64,000 bases of DNA, taken from the NCBI GenBank assembly GCA_947462335.1, contig OX381709.1, positions 82,398,622 to 82,462,621 of the forward strand, read 5' to 3'. Position 1 is the stretch's first letter. Every line of letters starts with the position of its first letter. Shown here piece by piece: positions 9,294 through 22,320 of this stretch. A program made the position numbers and the translations under genes. This stretch comes from Harmothoe impar (Eukaryota > Annelida > Polychaeta > Phyllodocida > Polynoidae). Under the pieces are notes generated by a model, which made no database searches, was not told the origin of the DNA, and saw nothing but the letters and a program-made list of their open reading frames with translations.

Positions 9294-12200
9294 GCTGAAA
9301 GGCTGATAATGCCATTCCAGCTCACATCCCCAGCTACTATGTATATCTATCACCCTCAACACCTCCCTCTACTATCTCCACCATAGCATTGCAGAACATC
9401 TAGCTGCCATTTCCCATAGACAGACTTACCTGGATGTTAGTATAGGCAAAATCGCAACAGATTTTTATAGCAGTTATACCTCATAGTTGTAATTACATCT
9501 GTTGTTATTTGAATCAAGCTTGGCATATCTTCCTTTACATCTATATATATGTGCTTTATTGCAGGAAGTGATTTTTCAAAACATTTTCATCTATTTCTGT
9601 TCCGATTAGATACACTTTAAGTTATTCAGACATGTTCTCCTCTCAAAGGCCTTAATTGGCACAGTTACCGGCTGATTTAAGAGACATTGGGGCACTCTCA
9701 TTAATAACAACACCTTAAGCACAAAAAGACTCAAATCATGATAATATTCTGATGTGTTTTAATTATAAGGTGTGTGAAAGCAATCCCATATCTAATTAAG
9801 CTTATAGGGAAGCAAGCAATTTCACTCGAACCCTTTTTCAAGGTTTATCATGGTATTTTTTCTATATGTTTACTTTTTTTTCAAAATTCATAAAAAATGC
9901 GTCCACATCAAATGACTTGTACCTTATTCATCACAAACACCCCTGTGCATACCTTGATAGTACCTCACCCATTATAGGACCTCCTGGCTGTAGGAGAGAT
10001 AGAGTACAGCTCTGATGATTCACCAACCAGATCAGTGTCTGACAACACCTGCATTCCCTGACAACACTCGGCCTCCTGCCCTGTGCGTGTGTGGAATGAA
10101 TTTAGGCTGAAAGTAGAGCAGCATAGTATATGAGACAAACAGAAAAGAACCTGCTTCAATATATCCTCATGGACCTTTCACACAAATTTCCTAGCTATCA
10201 CAGTTGGATTCTATTCATTCCTAGGACCTGGATATGTAGTTAAGGGTGTACTGATGCAGCTATAGAAGTGCTAAAGGACATGGTGGAGGAGGTTTTTTTC
10301 ATGGTGGCAGCCTAGCGAGTTATATAATACCACACCCACCAGCCAGATAAGCAATCATGACTTACTTACTTGTCGGTAACAGCACACTGTTTAGATACAC
10401 CTGATTTTCCATCAGCTATGTTGGCTGGAGGCTTCACTCTAATAGTAGGATAGGGGGTGAGTAAGGAGGCCAGAGGTTGTAGGGTATCAGACCAGATAAC
10501 CTGGGAGGTGGTGGTGAGTGATCTATGCGTACTGAGCTGAGAAGAGGAAAAAGTGAGTCTGTACTTTGACTGAGTCTGGGACAATGATATGTGTCTATCC
10601 AACTCTGTTTATCCAACACTACACTCTAAAGTGGTCCAGGTTGAGTCTCTACACTGCCTTTTTGACTCTATGGATCACATGATCTATTCCCACCCTTTTC
10701 CTACCTTCTCATTGACTGAGGTACATATGTATACAGGTCATTCTTACCTATTTTCCAAACTATATTAGTTCTCCATATCAGTGGAACATATTCTCTATTC
10801 CCTACCTAGTTTTCTCCTAATTGGATCTGAACACATATGTTTATTCATCTTTTGGCCTCATACATTCTGGAATGGGCCTTATTACTCAGAGGGCAGTAGC
10901 TCAAGTACTGAGGGGATAGAGTATGGGATGCAGTATATCATTGGTTATCTGTAAGTGGTGACATATATAATGGTATAACATAAGATGGCATATCTTAATG
11001 TTAGTGGTAACACAAAATGGTGTATCTTAAAAGCAAGAAGGTTTAGAGCATCCTGTAGTCGTTGCTAGATATCAAACTCCATGACAAATTGTCCAAAACC
11101 TCTCTAGTTTCTGAAGTCTTTTCAGATCTGAGAGTACCACCTTGGTGACCAAAGTGTTTATAAAGAAATGCCATCTGATAGTGTGAGGCCAAATCTGACA
11201 TCCACGAACAGCCATGTTAGAAGGTTGACATGCCATTAGGACCAGCAGTTTCAGCATATCAGTCAGTTTTTACTTAAACTTGCCTCCACTGACACCAAAT
11301 CCTCTCTGATCCAGAGAGATCACCTGGGTGACCACAGAGGTCGTAATGCATCTGGTAGCGATAAAAGGCTGACAGGTATCCATGCCTGAAAGAAGCTCAA
11401 AGGCAGGTGGACTGCAGTTGGTTCAAAATACCTGAGGCAGAATAATGGGGAATCACACTGGTGCCTACAGTACAATAAAAAAGAATTTCCAGAAGGCAAT
11501 CCCAGAGGCACTCCAAGAACTCAAGCAATGCTGCACTCTCCTACCAGATTCTAGCACTGCTAAACTAGTGGTGCCTTGGGAGTGAGTCCAGCTTTTCCAG
11601 ACTCTTTTGCAAGTCCTAAGCAGAGTCCAGTATTGCCTAACCCTATTTAAAACGCCTGACCCTGCAAACCTGGAAAGCCTAAAGTGGTTGTTGTGAGATT
11701 GCCAGCGTCAGGCCGACAAACACTATTTCCTCAGTGCAGTTGGAAGATATAGTACTTCCAATGTGACCCTACTCTGTAACATATGAGCTGTTGAGGGGCA
11801 GAGTGTGATCTGTAGAGAAAGAGAATCCCATCCGCACACCAATAAGGTTTCGGTTGTAGGACACAGATTGAGATCAATACTGACGTCACAAGCTTCCCAG
11901 AGCAGAGATTCCTTTTCAGCCCAGGGCTGGCTACAGGTCCAGAGGACCTTAATAACCGTAGGCTGGTGCGGTGGAATGTGGTAATTGGGTCATATGCAGG
12001 TGAGGGGTAGAGTGTAGGTCCGGGTTACATAAGGTGGGTCATAGTAACAGGTGAGGGAGTTACAGTAGGTAGGGTAGTGTGGAGTGAGTATTATGCAGTA
12101 GGTAGGATAATGTGTAGCCTCACCCAATTATCTACTTAAATCTGCTTCAATTTAGTCTACCATAAAAAAGAATCAGTCCCTCAAACAATATCGATCCCAT

Positions 12201-12311
12201 TCCCACTCTCTTAAAATGACATTTTTCTTCACTTTTACAATGCTATTTATATATGCACAGGAAATTGAATGATTTAGTTCCCCATCAACCACTCAAACCA
12301 ATACTTGTATA

Positions 12312-12458
12312 CCCAGTGAGCAAAAAACGTTATACAACATTTTATAACGTTAAATAACGTTAAATGACGTTTCTCTAAGGCTCCTTACTATGGCATAACG
12401 TTATATGAAATTTCATAACGTTATTTTGACGTAAAATAACGTTTTTTTGTTAGCTGGG
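12312..12458 (+). mobile_element. CCCAG-type MITE, 147 bp, TA target duplication
   Basis: Termini are CCCAGTGAGC and GTTAGCTGGG, with interior repeats of the palindrome AACGTT. TA dinucleotides flank both ends (12310-12311 and 12459-12460). The matching arm B site near 36615 reads GTTTATCCAG with one TA and no element, a clean empty site. The TA target suggests a Tc1/mariner-type transposase acting in trans. Confidence 0.92.
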
Positions 12459-13998
12459 TATCCAGTTGCCACCATGACAAGTATTTATTCAATAAATTTA
12501 CTCGGCTTATACTTAATAAGTAGTTGCACAGACCCTGAAGAGTACCTCTCTAATGCTTAAATCAAACTGGAATCATCTTGTAGGCAATAGTTATTGAACT
12601 TTATTAAAATCACACTCAGGCGCTTAATAGCATTAGGGTGAGAGCCCCAGAAAAACTTTAGTCAAAACAAGAGCCAAATTTGGCAGAATTTATGTATAAT
12701 GGAAAATGAAAGAGATTCCTACACAATTATTCGTTTTAAGTCTAAATCTCCTTAACATAAAATCCCCTTAGCATAAACATTGTGCATACTTAGAGGCCCT
12801 TCTCTTGGTAGACTATGATACCTAAATCACAGCCGATTGATTATGAATCCTCCGCTTTGAGCCATGACAAAAACTGCCATGTAAGCAGTTATTAAGCATA
12901 ATGGTTATATCCACTTTGCATGACTAAGTAAGTATATATATACGGTGTAGGGGTAGAGTGAGCACCATTAATTCTGACCAGCATCCATCTACAACCATAA
13001 AGACAAGAGTCCTGGTGGCAGTGTAAGCTGTTCTAATAGTGATTCATTCTAGCAAACATGGTAGCGTCTAGTCATTAAATGATAGGTTGAATTTGAAGTT
13101 GGAAATGAGTACCTCATTAAAGCCTTATTATACAGCTCTTGAACAGTGATTTATAGCTCCTCTGTTACACTATTACCATGAGGAGGTCTAATCACCACCC
13201 AGAATACTCGGCCATACACTGTGATAAGTTTTTGCAGCGGAGAAGTAGAATCTACTGTAGTTCAACAACATATATACAGTATTAGTGTACATGGGCAGTA
13301 GAATCTACTGTTAGTTTCCAGTATTTAGGAGCATTTTCGGTTCACTATTTATAAATGCATTGTTTGTCTCACATTAATCCAATTCTTCATGAAGTAGAAA
13401 AAGATGATTCGATGATGTTTTCAGATTCAATCAGACTGCTGGATTGAAAAGAAAAGAATTAAGATATTGTGTAGGGGTACTCATAGTTATGTAGAAAGGG
13501 TAAAACAGCTAATTCCAGCTGGCACAAGAATGTGAGAATAAACTAACACAAAGAACAAAAGGCTCTTGGACAACGCTTTGACCTTTTCTATTGATGTTTC
13601 CCAAAACAGACCAGAGATCGACAGCTCTGAACTGATGATCACAGTGTTCCTCCGAATAGGACATAATCGATGTAGGTTACGGTTACTGGTTGGGACTGTC
13701 ATAGCTCTTCATAGCTCTGGTAAAAATAGAATCTGTCTGTTGGCTTCCGGGAGCCATGGATCAGTGTGATGATGTGCTGATGAAGCCTTTCTACCCCCCC
13801 CCCTTTTACCCACTGCAAACTCACTGCCGAGTTGTTGCTTGGATCATATCACACAATGCATCATTTAAAGTTTCATAGCTATGAGAGAATGGCCATTCTA
13901 ATACTCAAGTACTTGTAAATCACTCAGTATAAATTAAGTTCAATACTATTATAAACTCAAGGACAGTGACTTCTCCACATAACATACAAGATCTTCAT

Positions 13999-14106
13999 CC
14001 CAGTGGGCATAAGATGTGGTTCAACTTTGAATCAACTTTGAATCAACATTGAGTCAACATTGACAATCATTCATCAATGTTGATTTAATGTCCTGTGCCC
14101 ATTCGG
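13999..14106. mobile_element. Short MITE with CCCAGTGGGCA-type ends (arm A copy)
   Basis: The ends CCCAGTGGGCA and TGCCCATTCGG form an imperfect inverted repeat around an interior of repeated TTGAATCAAC-type units. A diverged copy sits at the same place in arm B (38468-38568), so this insertion predates the duplication. Confidence 0.7.
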
Positions 14107-14505
14107 ATATGATTGGTTGATCTTTATGGTAGACAAATGGTCCATAAGAAAAAGTGCTTTTCAGGTTGAGGAGGGGCAATGGGCCATAGTTATGTGCAGG
14201 AGGAATTGTGTGTACAGCCACACCAAATCAGTTGTTTTAATGATTGAGCGCACTGAATCCTCTCAATCAATTAATTTATGCTCTCTGTTACATAATATGT
14301 CGGAGACTGTCATCGACCATATGCAGTGACACTAATGGCATTGGTATTGAATAATTCAATAGATAGATATACAACTTTGGACATAAATATATTTCACTGC
14401 ATTATGAGAGATGAAATATTTATATTAATTGGCTATTATACTCTTGCTAGGCTGTGAAAGCTAACTTTAGGTGCTAAGTATGAATAGTACTGCTCAATAT
14501 AGATA

Positions 14506-14656
14506 CCCAGTAAACAAATAACGTTATACACCTTTTTATAACGTTATATAACGTTATATGTCAACGTTTTTCTAAGGCTCTTTAGTATGACATAACGTTA
14601 TGTAAAATTCAAAACGTTATTTTGACGTAAAATAACGTTTTTTTTTGTTAGCCGGG
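14506..14656 (+). mobile_element. CCCAG-type MITE, 151 bp, TA target duplication
   Basis: Same family as the copy at 12312. TA flanks both sides (14504-14505 and 14657-14658). Arm B near 39170 reads AGATATGTCTGC, with a single TA and no insertion. Confidence 0.92.
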
Positions 14657-15789
14657 TATGGATGCTGCATTGGTGAGAGTGACAGCCACCAAAAACTGAT
14701 TTTGATTGTCACATCACAATAGCTGTGTCCAAAACATATATGGCGTTGGGTCATTAAAGTTTGATAATAGCACCTAGGCTCAATCATTTCGATACCATTT
14801 TCAAACAGATCATTTATTGAAGAGAACCCTTAATTAATGGCCTCTTCTTCTTCGCATAATCCTTGATTATAATTATACTAATCACCCAGGGGGAGCAGTG
14901 AGTAAGATTGATGGGATCCATGTGAGATGTTTTTAACCATTTAAGGCAGATTTTTGCCCAGAAATCACCTCCTCTGTGTTTTACTACCTCCCAGGTGTCA
15001 GGTCCTATCACGTATATGAGACCTACATCTAGAGTTAAATACCCCAAGGAGCTAAAACTGTCTAGGCGCATTAGTGCAATGTGCAGTGTTTTATCTATAG
15101 GCGCTAGATGATCCTCCCAGAGGGCCTGTAACTCAAGTGAATCTGGTTTGGCTTTCCTCTCTATAAACTGCATCTTCATTTTCCAACCCTTCTTGAGCGC
15201 TGTAAAGCCTGTCTGACGGCAGCAACAAAGTGATGTGTTTCGGGTAACCTAAGCTGGCCTTACATACCAGGTCTGACCCTAGACATTCTTAGTTGATGTT
15301 TTCAGATCCATCACAATCCGTAGATGAGCTTCCAGATCTGTATATAGGGAGGGAGAGTTCAGTCACTGCAGTCATTCCCACATCCCTCATGCTCCAACAA
15401 TTGATTCTGACACTCCAAAACCTTCAACCTTTAATCCCGAGGAATGAGAATGGATCTTTCAGAAGAACAAACAGCTGTTGAATGGAGTTTGGACAGACTC
15501 AAGAACACAGCAACAGGCATTTATAAAATATAGATTTTCCAGTCAGTTGTCCGTATAGCTCATCTCAGTGGAAGAGGGAGACCTCTAACACATGGAACAT
15601 ATTCATTTCTGAAATCTGTAATATCTAAAATCACATGTGTTTGGCAAGAATAATGACTGTGTGAATTGTTAATACAATCTGAAAGAGGCATAGAGCGAGC
15701 CAACTTTTAAAGGAAATTCTGAAGTATGAAAACTGTGAAGTACTGAGACTTGTCAGGAGGATTCAAGCAATTAAATAATGTTAACCCCA

Positions 15790-16320
15790 TAAGGGATGAA
15801 TAATATTTTAATGGACTATGCCCTTGGTTCATATTGCATCCCTCGTGAGTATCCCGCCAGGGCTACATTCATGCATCAAGTTTAGCCTAGGGAGTCCATC
15901 CATTGCAGAAGCATCAGCATGATGCATGAATGCAGCTGTGTCAAGTAGACTGACTGTGGTTGCATTTATGCATCATGACGACCAAGGCATGCTGCATTAA
16001 AGCACTGTGTTGTATTTAAACAGTTAAAGTAAAACGAGCTGCCGGACAGGATTACTATAGATGTACTACAGAGCACACATAGAGAACTGCTCCAAAAATG
16101 ACTCATTGTTAGTCTAGTCTCAGTGTTAGCAGGTACCTTGCAGGTACATTGCAGACAGAGCCACACAGGGTCATTCCCTAACCCTTTAAGGGCAGCATGG
16201 TAATTTAATGTCATCATAATGCCTAATTGCATCCCTCATGAGTAAGTCCAAGAGGTTCAGTATGCATGAATGTAGCCCTGGTGAGTTCCTCACTGTGGTT
16301 GCCATCATATGCATCATGAC
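15790..16320. repeat. Dispersed repeat with CATGAATG...GCATCATGAC motifs
   Basis: Blocks combining a TTAA-type start, CCCTCATGAGTA, CATGAATGTAGCCCTGGTGA and GCATCATGAC recur here and at 18715-18920, 46915-47110 and 48430-48630. The last two lie in arm B. The boundaries and class of the repeat are unclear. Confidence 0.45.
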
Positions 16321-18315
16321 GATTTATGGTAATGGTGTATTCATACTGATTAGTGGGTGTTGTCATCATGCAAAACATCCATACCCTGACGTGAGAAGGG
16401 CCCATTCAGTCCTGCACCTGTCCCTCCCAATCTGCCATTGAATCACTCAAGTACAAATCTACAGCTTTGAATGATTCCTCTACTTGCTTCATTTTGATTT
16501 CTTCTATCTCCCATTTGATTGGTCTTTCATAGGTTAATTTCAATGACTGGCACATTGTTTTAGGAAATTACTGTTGCATTATGAAGTGACTCCACCATTA
16601 AAAGCATGTGGTCATTCATATGTTAAGGATTTGAATTTCAAATGAGCAAAATGTGTAAACTCACCACAACCATAAGGTTGTGTTATAGTTCAGCTAATTA
16701 TGGCCACTGTTTACTAGGACCTAGTTTTAATGGAGCAAGAGCAAGACCAATTGTGAACACTCATCAGAGGCTAAAAATGCAACTCCGAAGATGGACTTCA
16801 CTTAGTCTCATTTCTGAATTTCTTTTTCACAACATACTAGGAGGATAATTCTGTACCCTTGTGAATAATGAATGACCACTTTTTGTAGGTGGATGGGTGC
16901 TCCCAGACTCCCAGACACACGTGGATGATGTGTCATCTATATGCACAATTTGGCACAGTGCCAGTAATCCATATACAGGTCCCTGGCTAGTCATACACCA
17001 CACCCAACAGGGGGCATGCAAGGGTCTGACTGGTGATGCAAGCTGGCAGCAACTCGCTAGTATAATGTATCCATGTGCTGATGTTGAGACTGTCATAATG
17101 AGATTGCTGCAGTCTGGGTGCAGCAACACACTAGTATAATGTATCCATGTGGAGACAGTAGTGATGAGATGACGGCAGTGACCAACCTATTAGTTCTATC
17201 ATACCAGTCCCCAGAGTACCCTGAGTGTCCTACCTGGTCTATCTATAGGACTAACACAGTTAGGGTGGTGTACTGTGATTGATGCTAGGATCTCGTGTCA
17301 CATACCATGGTGACTTTACAGTATGGTGAATGACTATGAATGACTGCAGATGGGAAAGTTTAGCTTAGACAACATTTTCCACTATCCAAGTTATCTAAAG
17401 GCATGTCTGCAAAGTGTTTTCCTCACCAAATTCCAGTGGTATATTTCTAGAATCATAGCTTTAAAGCATGTACCTATTTGTAAACAATGTGCATTATGCT
17501 CTGATATAGAAATGGCCTGTTGAGAGCTCTCAGATCTGTTGCCTTTTCTCATAATGTCTACTCATCTGGTTTGACATCTCCTAGCTATCAGATCCTATTG
17601 CCCCAGATACATTCCTGTGGGATTTGAAACAGTCTCTTAATGCATACTGCATGGGTTTTTGACCTACTTCTCGTCTGCAGGATGGTAGGTGGGGCTTCCT
17701 GAGGGCTTGTAGCTATTGAGTCTATAGCTATACCCTGAATCTAACTTGTGAAGTACAGTGATACCTCAATAATAAGGCAAGGTTATTGCATTCTTAGTGT
17801 CATTGTATTGAAATTGAACCTAAAAGAATACACTTTTAAAAAGGGGCCTCCCTTTCTTGAATCTGTCAATGAGAAGAGAAATCCTTTACTTTGAGGTACT
17901 AGTTGTTTCATTAATAGTAAGTACCCAACTGTCTGTCATGCTATATCTGTCTAGTATGATCATCTTCATGTATGATCCAGTGCAGATCGGTCAGAAGCTA
18001 ATCCACCTACTGGTCCGTAACTTTGATAGATCTGGCTGAGATCTCCTTCCTTCATAACCTGCTGATGACTGATCCTGCCGGGAGGAGGAGCTATAAAACA
18101 CAGCCAATCCCAGCTCTCTTCAAACCTAGAGGAGGCTTGTAGCAGCATTAGCAAAGGCGTAGTTGTACTGCATGCAGGTTAAGACTATACCCTCAGCTTT
18201 GCCACCAATCGTTCTCTATTGAGCTAGAAACATCATGACTATGGGGCCTGTTTTTCTGATATATTATGGCTAACCTGCCAACTGTACTAGGAAAATGATG
18301 ACCATTTATTAAGCT

Positions 18316-18663
18316 ATTGGTTTCTATTTTGACGATGAAATATATGTAGTGCGGAATACTGATGAAGGATTTTTTGTTGATATGTTCATACAGTATCTTC
18401 TGTGGGAAAGGATTGTGAAGATGGGATGTGTATAGACTACACTTTGTACTAAGAGGCACCCTACCATCAGTACATAAGGAAATGGCCTGTTGAGAGGTCT
18501 CAGAGTTATGCCATTGGTTTCTTTTGACAATGAAAAATATATGCAGTCAAGAATTCTAATGAAGGATATTTTGCTGATATCTTTATATCTTGTGTGGGGA
18601 AGGATTGTGAGGATGGGATGTATATAGACTACACTTTGTATTAAGAGGCTCCCTACCATCAGT
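18316..18663 (+). repeat. Arm A-specific local tandem duplication, period about 197 bp
   Basis: The block from TTGGTTTCTATTTT (about 18317) to CCCTACCATCAGT (about 18471) is repeated in diverged form at 18514-18662. Arm B has a single copy (48230-48385). The ORFs here are chance products of the repeat. Confidence 0.75.
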
Positions 18664-19430
18664 CTGCCTGTACCATTAACCTTGTAACAGCCTCTCAGTC
18701 CTTTAATCAAGTTCTTTGTCAGGATGATGCATGATTGTGGCCCTGGTAAATCTACTCAGCAGAGCTTCATTCATACATCATGAGGAGTGTGTAACACATC
18801 AACCCTGTGGGGTCAGTATGATGTCTGAGTGCAAGCAACCTTCCAGGGCTGCCTCATGACAATGAGGGGAATAAAGGATTAAATCACTATGCGACCAATA
18901 AAGGGTTAACAACATCTAAACTACGCAGTAGAAAAGCTGAACCAGGGGCTGTGTTACCACCTTGGTTACTATGGCCAAAAACAGTAGATGTAGAAACAGT
19001 GTCTGTTTTAGGTCAGGTATGAAAACCTAGGGTAGGTATGTAGAATTAAGCCTCAAAAGTACCATAGTTATCCATCAATGACTTGACCAAACAGGTTTTG
19101 TCTTTAGACACTTTCAAAAGATATTGATTCATCTTAAAGCAAGAACAATAATAGATGAGTGATTGATACAGCCATAAATGAACTGCCTTTTGCTAGAGCC
19201 GCACTTTAACTTAGGTGTTTGATCATTACCAATATAACACAACTTGCCCGTGACACCTAGGTGCTTCCTATCCTAGCGGCGTATGAGCTCCAGGGGGTTG
19301 GCATTTAGTATATTTTGTATATACAGCTGTGTGGCTTGTAAAGGTACGTTTTGAGAAAAATCCCCCTCACTAATGGTTACTTTTCACCAACAAGTGTGTG
19401 TGGGCCATGACTAAATGTTGGTTTTACTTC

Positions 19431-19556
19431 CTATCCCTGGGACTGCCAGTACTTTCTGGAGGTGCACTGCCATAGCGTATTGTTTCCAATGCAAACGCAA
19501 AATCTTGGCTTTCAGGACGCCCTTTTTACTATACACATTGGCCCGCCATGGCAGTG
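19431..19556 (+). repeat. Third copy of a ~120-bp sequence also at 26680 and 54105
   Basis: Shares GACTGCCAGTACTTTCTGGA, GTATTGTTTCCAATGCAA and TGGCAGTGCTA blocks, in order, with 26680-26797 and 54105-54220. Those two are paired by the segmental duplication; this one is extra. Confidence 0.8.
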
Positions 19557-20333
19557 CTAAGCTAAGTGTAGCATAAGGCCTGGTGGTCAGACATTGTCAA
19601 CATGACCTAAAGGTTGTGTAGATTCCTGGTTCAGATATGTAGGAATTGTAGAATATATATTAATATTCCGGGTTCACACATTATAAAAGCTGTGTTTCTG
19701 GTCCCCCTGAGCCACAAAAAGTGGACGACTTATTCAGTGGTTCCAGTACTAGTAGGGAATGCACCTGGTTGTTGCATGTGATAGGATATGATGGACAAGC
19801 ATTCAGGAAATTACACCAATTTGCTATGCCATAGAACAGAGTCAATTGTAATTTCTTATTGCATATATATATATATCTCCCCACAATGTAGTTCCAATAT
19901 CAGCTGAGGTATCTTCAGCCGCTAATTGCCAAACTGATTGCCCTAAGTGTCTTTTGAAAGGCAGCCTACCATCATGATATCATGGAGTATAAAAGCTTCA
20001 TCATGCATTTGCCTCAATTCCCATTTTGTTTTCTCCTTGGAATGTGCAATGATATTATTGCACCTTGTGTCCCATTTCACGTAGATTGTTGGATGCCAAT
20101 AACAACTTTTTCAAGCCTCGGAATAATATCTCTTTTAACACCTGTTGCATGAAACAAAATGAATGCAAAGTGCAGTTCTCTAACGGAGAGTATTTATGGT
20201 GAGGTAATACATCATTGTTTGCTCTATGGTAAAGCACAGATACATTGTATAACATCCTGATTCAACAGCTAGTACTACTAATGACCAGTCAATTATTCAA
20301 GGATGATATTTGGATTTGGTGACGCAGATATAT

Positions 20334-21528
20334 CCCAGCTAGCACCTTATGTAAAAAGTACGTCTTTTACTGGTCATATTCACGTTGATACGTAAAAATG
20401 ACCCCATAATGACATCTTGAGGGAGTAAATAATTTTACATGGTGGTTTGACAAGAAACTTACGTATTATTTACATCTAAATGGCCATGTGAAAGAGACAT
20501 AAGTCATTTGATATCATCCATACGTTTGAATGTGGTCACTATTTAGCATAACAAGTGGTTAAATCTTGATCAGAATATTACATCTTTTTTTGGAGAAATT
20601 ATACACGTAATACATTGATGTTAAATTCATGACTTAAGGTGCATGCTAAAATGATGTGATAGATTTGACATCAATATTCCGTATAGTTTATATATGTGGT
20701 ACATCCTTATCTGGTCAGATTATGACGTCTATAACACATCTGTACTTTACCTTTCAAGTGGTTCACTCTTTTAACACAAGATGTCTCTCTTAACCAATAT
20801 CAATAGAATCCAATCTACATTGGCAATACTTTGACCATGAATGAGTATTTATTCAACACAATGAATTTCCAAAGAAGATGAAATTTGAACAACTTTTGTC
20901 TGGAATGTATGATATGTTATTTTTGTACCTGTAGAATGATTGTTTAAGGGAGAACCAGGAGATTAGTATGAGCACACCTTTTCTGTGGTTGCTACAACTA
21001 TTCAAATCAAAATACTGACCATGAGCTGGCATCACATCTTGGCCAATTTGCTAGGATCATTGTGCTAAGTCTCTGCAGGAATATTGGTGATGTCTACAGG
21101 CAAAATACGCTGATTGCCTTCGATGTTACCTATTTCTGATGGAGAAGTCTTACTCTAGGTGTAGGGTAGACGTTAGATACATGTCTTTTCATGATGTCTA
21201 AAATGTGTTTGCATCTAACATCTTATTTATGAAATAAATTTATACCACAATTAAAATGATTTTGGAATATACCCACCTCACACAATGTTACAATTATTCC
21301 ACTTACTTACATCATTATATCGCATCTTCCTGATGTCTTTCAAATCTTTCAAAGCAAGTCATATTAATACTATTATATTACATCAAAAAGATGTCTGAAG
21401 AATGATGTCTAAACCATTTGCATATAAGACGTCATGAGGCCAAGAATACGACGTAACTAAATGTAGTAAATATCTGTTGAGAAAAGATGTAGAGATGACG
21501 TGATTTACTACGAGTTTTGCTTGCTGGG
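20334..21528. mobile_element. 1.2-kb non-autonomous TIR element, copy 1
   Basis: Begins CCCAGCTAGCACC and ends GCTTGCTGGG. The flanks share ATAT, consistent with a TA or AT target duplication. It is nearly identical over its first ~800 bp to 39236-40411, yet the two copies lie at non-equivalent places in the duplication arms, so they moved independently. The interior is rich in TACGT and GATGTCTA words. No transposase ORF is visible. Confidence 0.88.
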
Positions 21529-21733
21529 ATATCAGTGCTCGTCTGAAGGATGAAATATTCATACTAATGGTGTACATGTGAATAGCAGACTGTACCAAAA
21601 AAGACCTGGATAGTGAAAATGTACAATACAACAGCTAGTTTTAATGCCTAAAGCTAGAATCTACAATGACTGCAGATCAGTCAGCTGTCAAGGTGCAAAT
21701 TGCTTATTTATTCTATATATGCAGTTTCAGCCT

Positions 21734-21870
21734 TCCAATAAACAAAAAACGTCATACAACATTTTATGACGTTATATAACGTTTCTCTAAGGCTCCTTAC
21801 TATGGCATAACGCTATATGAAGTTTAACAACGTTATTTTGATGTTAAATAACGTTTTCTTGTTAGCTGGA
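21734..21870 (+). mobile_element. CCCAG-type MITE, diverged copy
   Basis: Retains AACAAAAAACGT, CTAAGGCTCCTTACTATGGC and GTTAGCTGGA, with several substitutions at the left end. Confidence 0.85.
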
Positions 21871-22192
21871 TTGTAGATGCATAATTTCTGCAGGTTTTGT
21901 TGATAACACGATGCAGGCCAGACTCAACCAAGGCATTAGCTTTCAGGCACTGTGATCAGAACTATTCTTTGCTCTAGGGTATTCAACCTAACACCTTACT
22001 GTCAAAAGATTTGCAATGAGCTCAGAAGTATCAATCTCTAAGTTGGTGTGCTTCTTTGCTTCCTGATATAGTTCACCTTTGTTTACTACATTATTACATG
22101 AATTAGAAATGCTCAGCTAACTGACTGTGAATCACATTCAAAACACTAAGCAGTGTTTTCTGCCAGAGATAGAATGTGAGATGCGGCTAAAC

Positions 22193-22320
22193 CCAGTAAA
22201 CAAAAAACATTATATAATGTCATATAACGCTTCTGTAAGGCTTCTCGCTATGGCATTAATGTTATTTAAAAATAATTTAATGTTATTTTGACATAAAATA
22301 CTTTTTTTTTGTTAGCTAGG
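22193..22320 (+). mobile_element. CCCAG-type MITE, decayed copy
   Basis: CCCAGTAAACAAAAAACATT at the left end and GTTAGCTAGG at the right. Many AACGTT words have mutated to AATGTT, as expected from CpG decay. Confidence 0.8.

Larger units (their letters stand above)
19360..22317. other. Arm A-only block (nested insertions)
   Basis: Arm B passes directly from the match of 19360 (about 49460) to the match of 22322 (about 49525). The block holds a repeat also found at 26680 and 54105, a 1.2-kb TIR element and two MITEs. The rest of it shows no recognisable feature. Confidence 0.7.

Noticed and set aside
20853..21035. 60-codon minus-strand ORF shared by both 1.2-kb elements (also 39755-39937)
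   Set aside because: The similarity follows from recent shared ancestry of the copies; differences are not confined to third codon positions, and no known motif is present.
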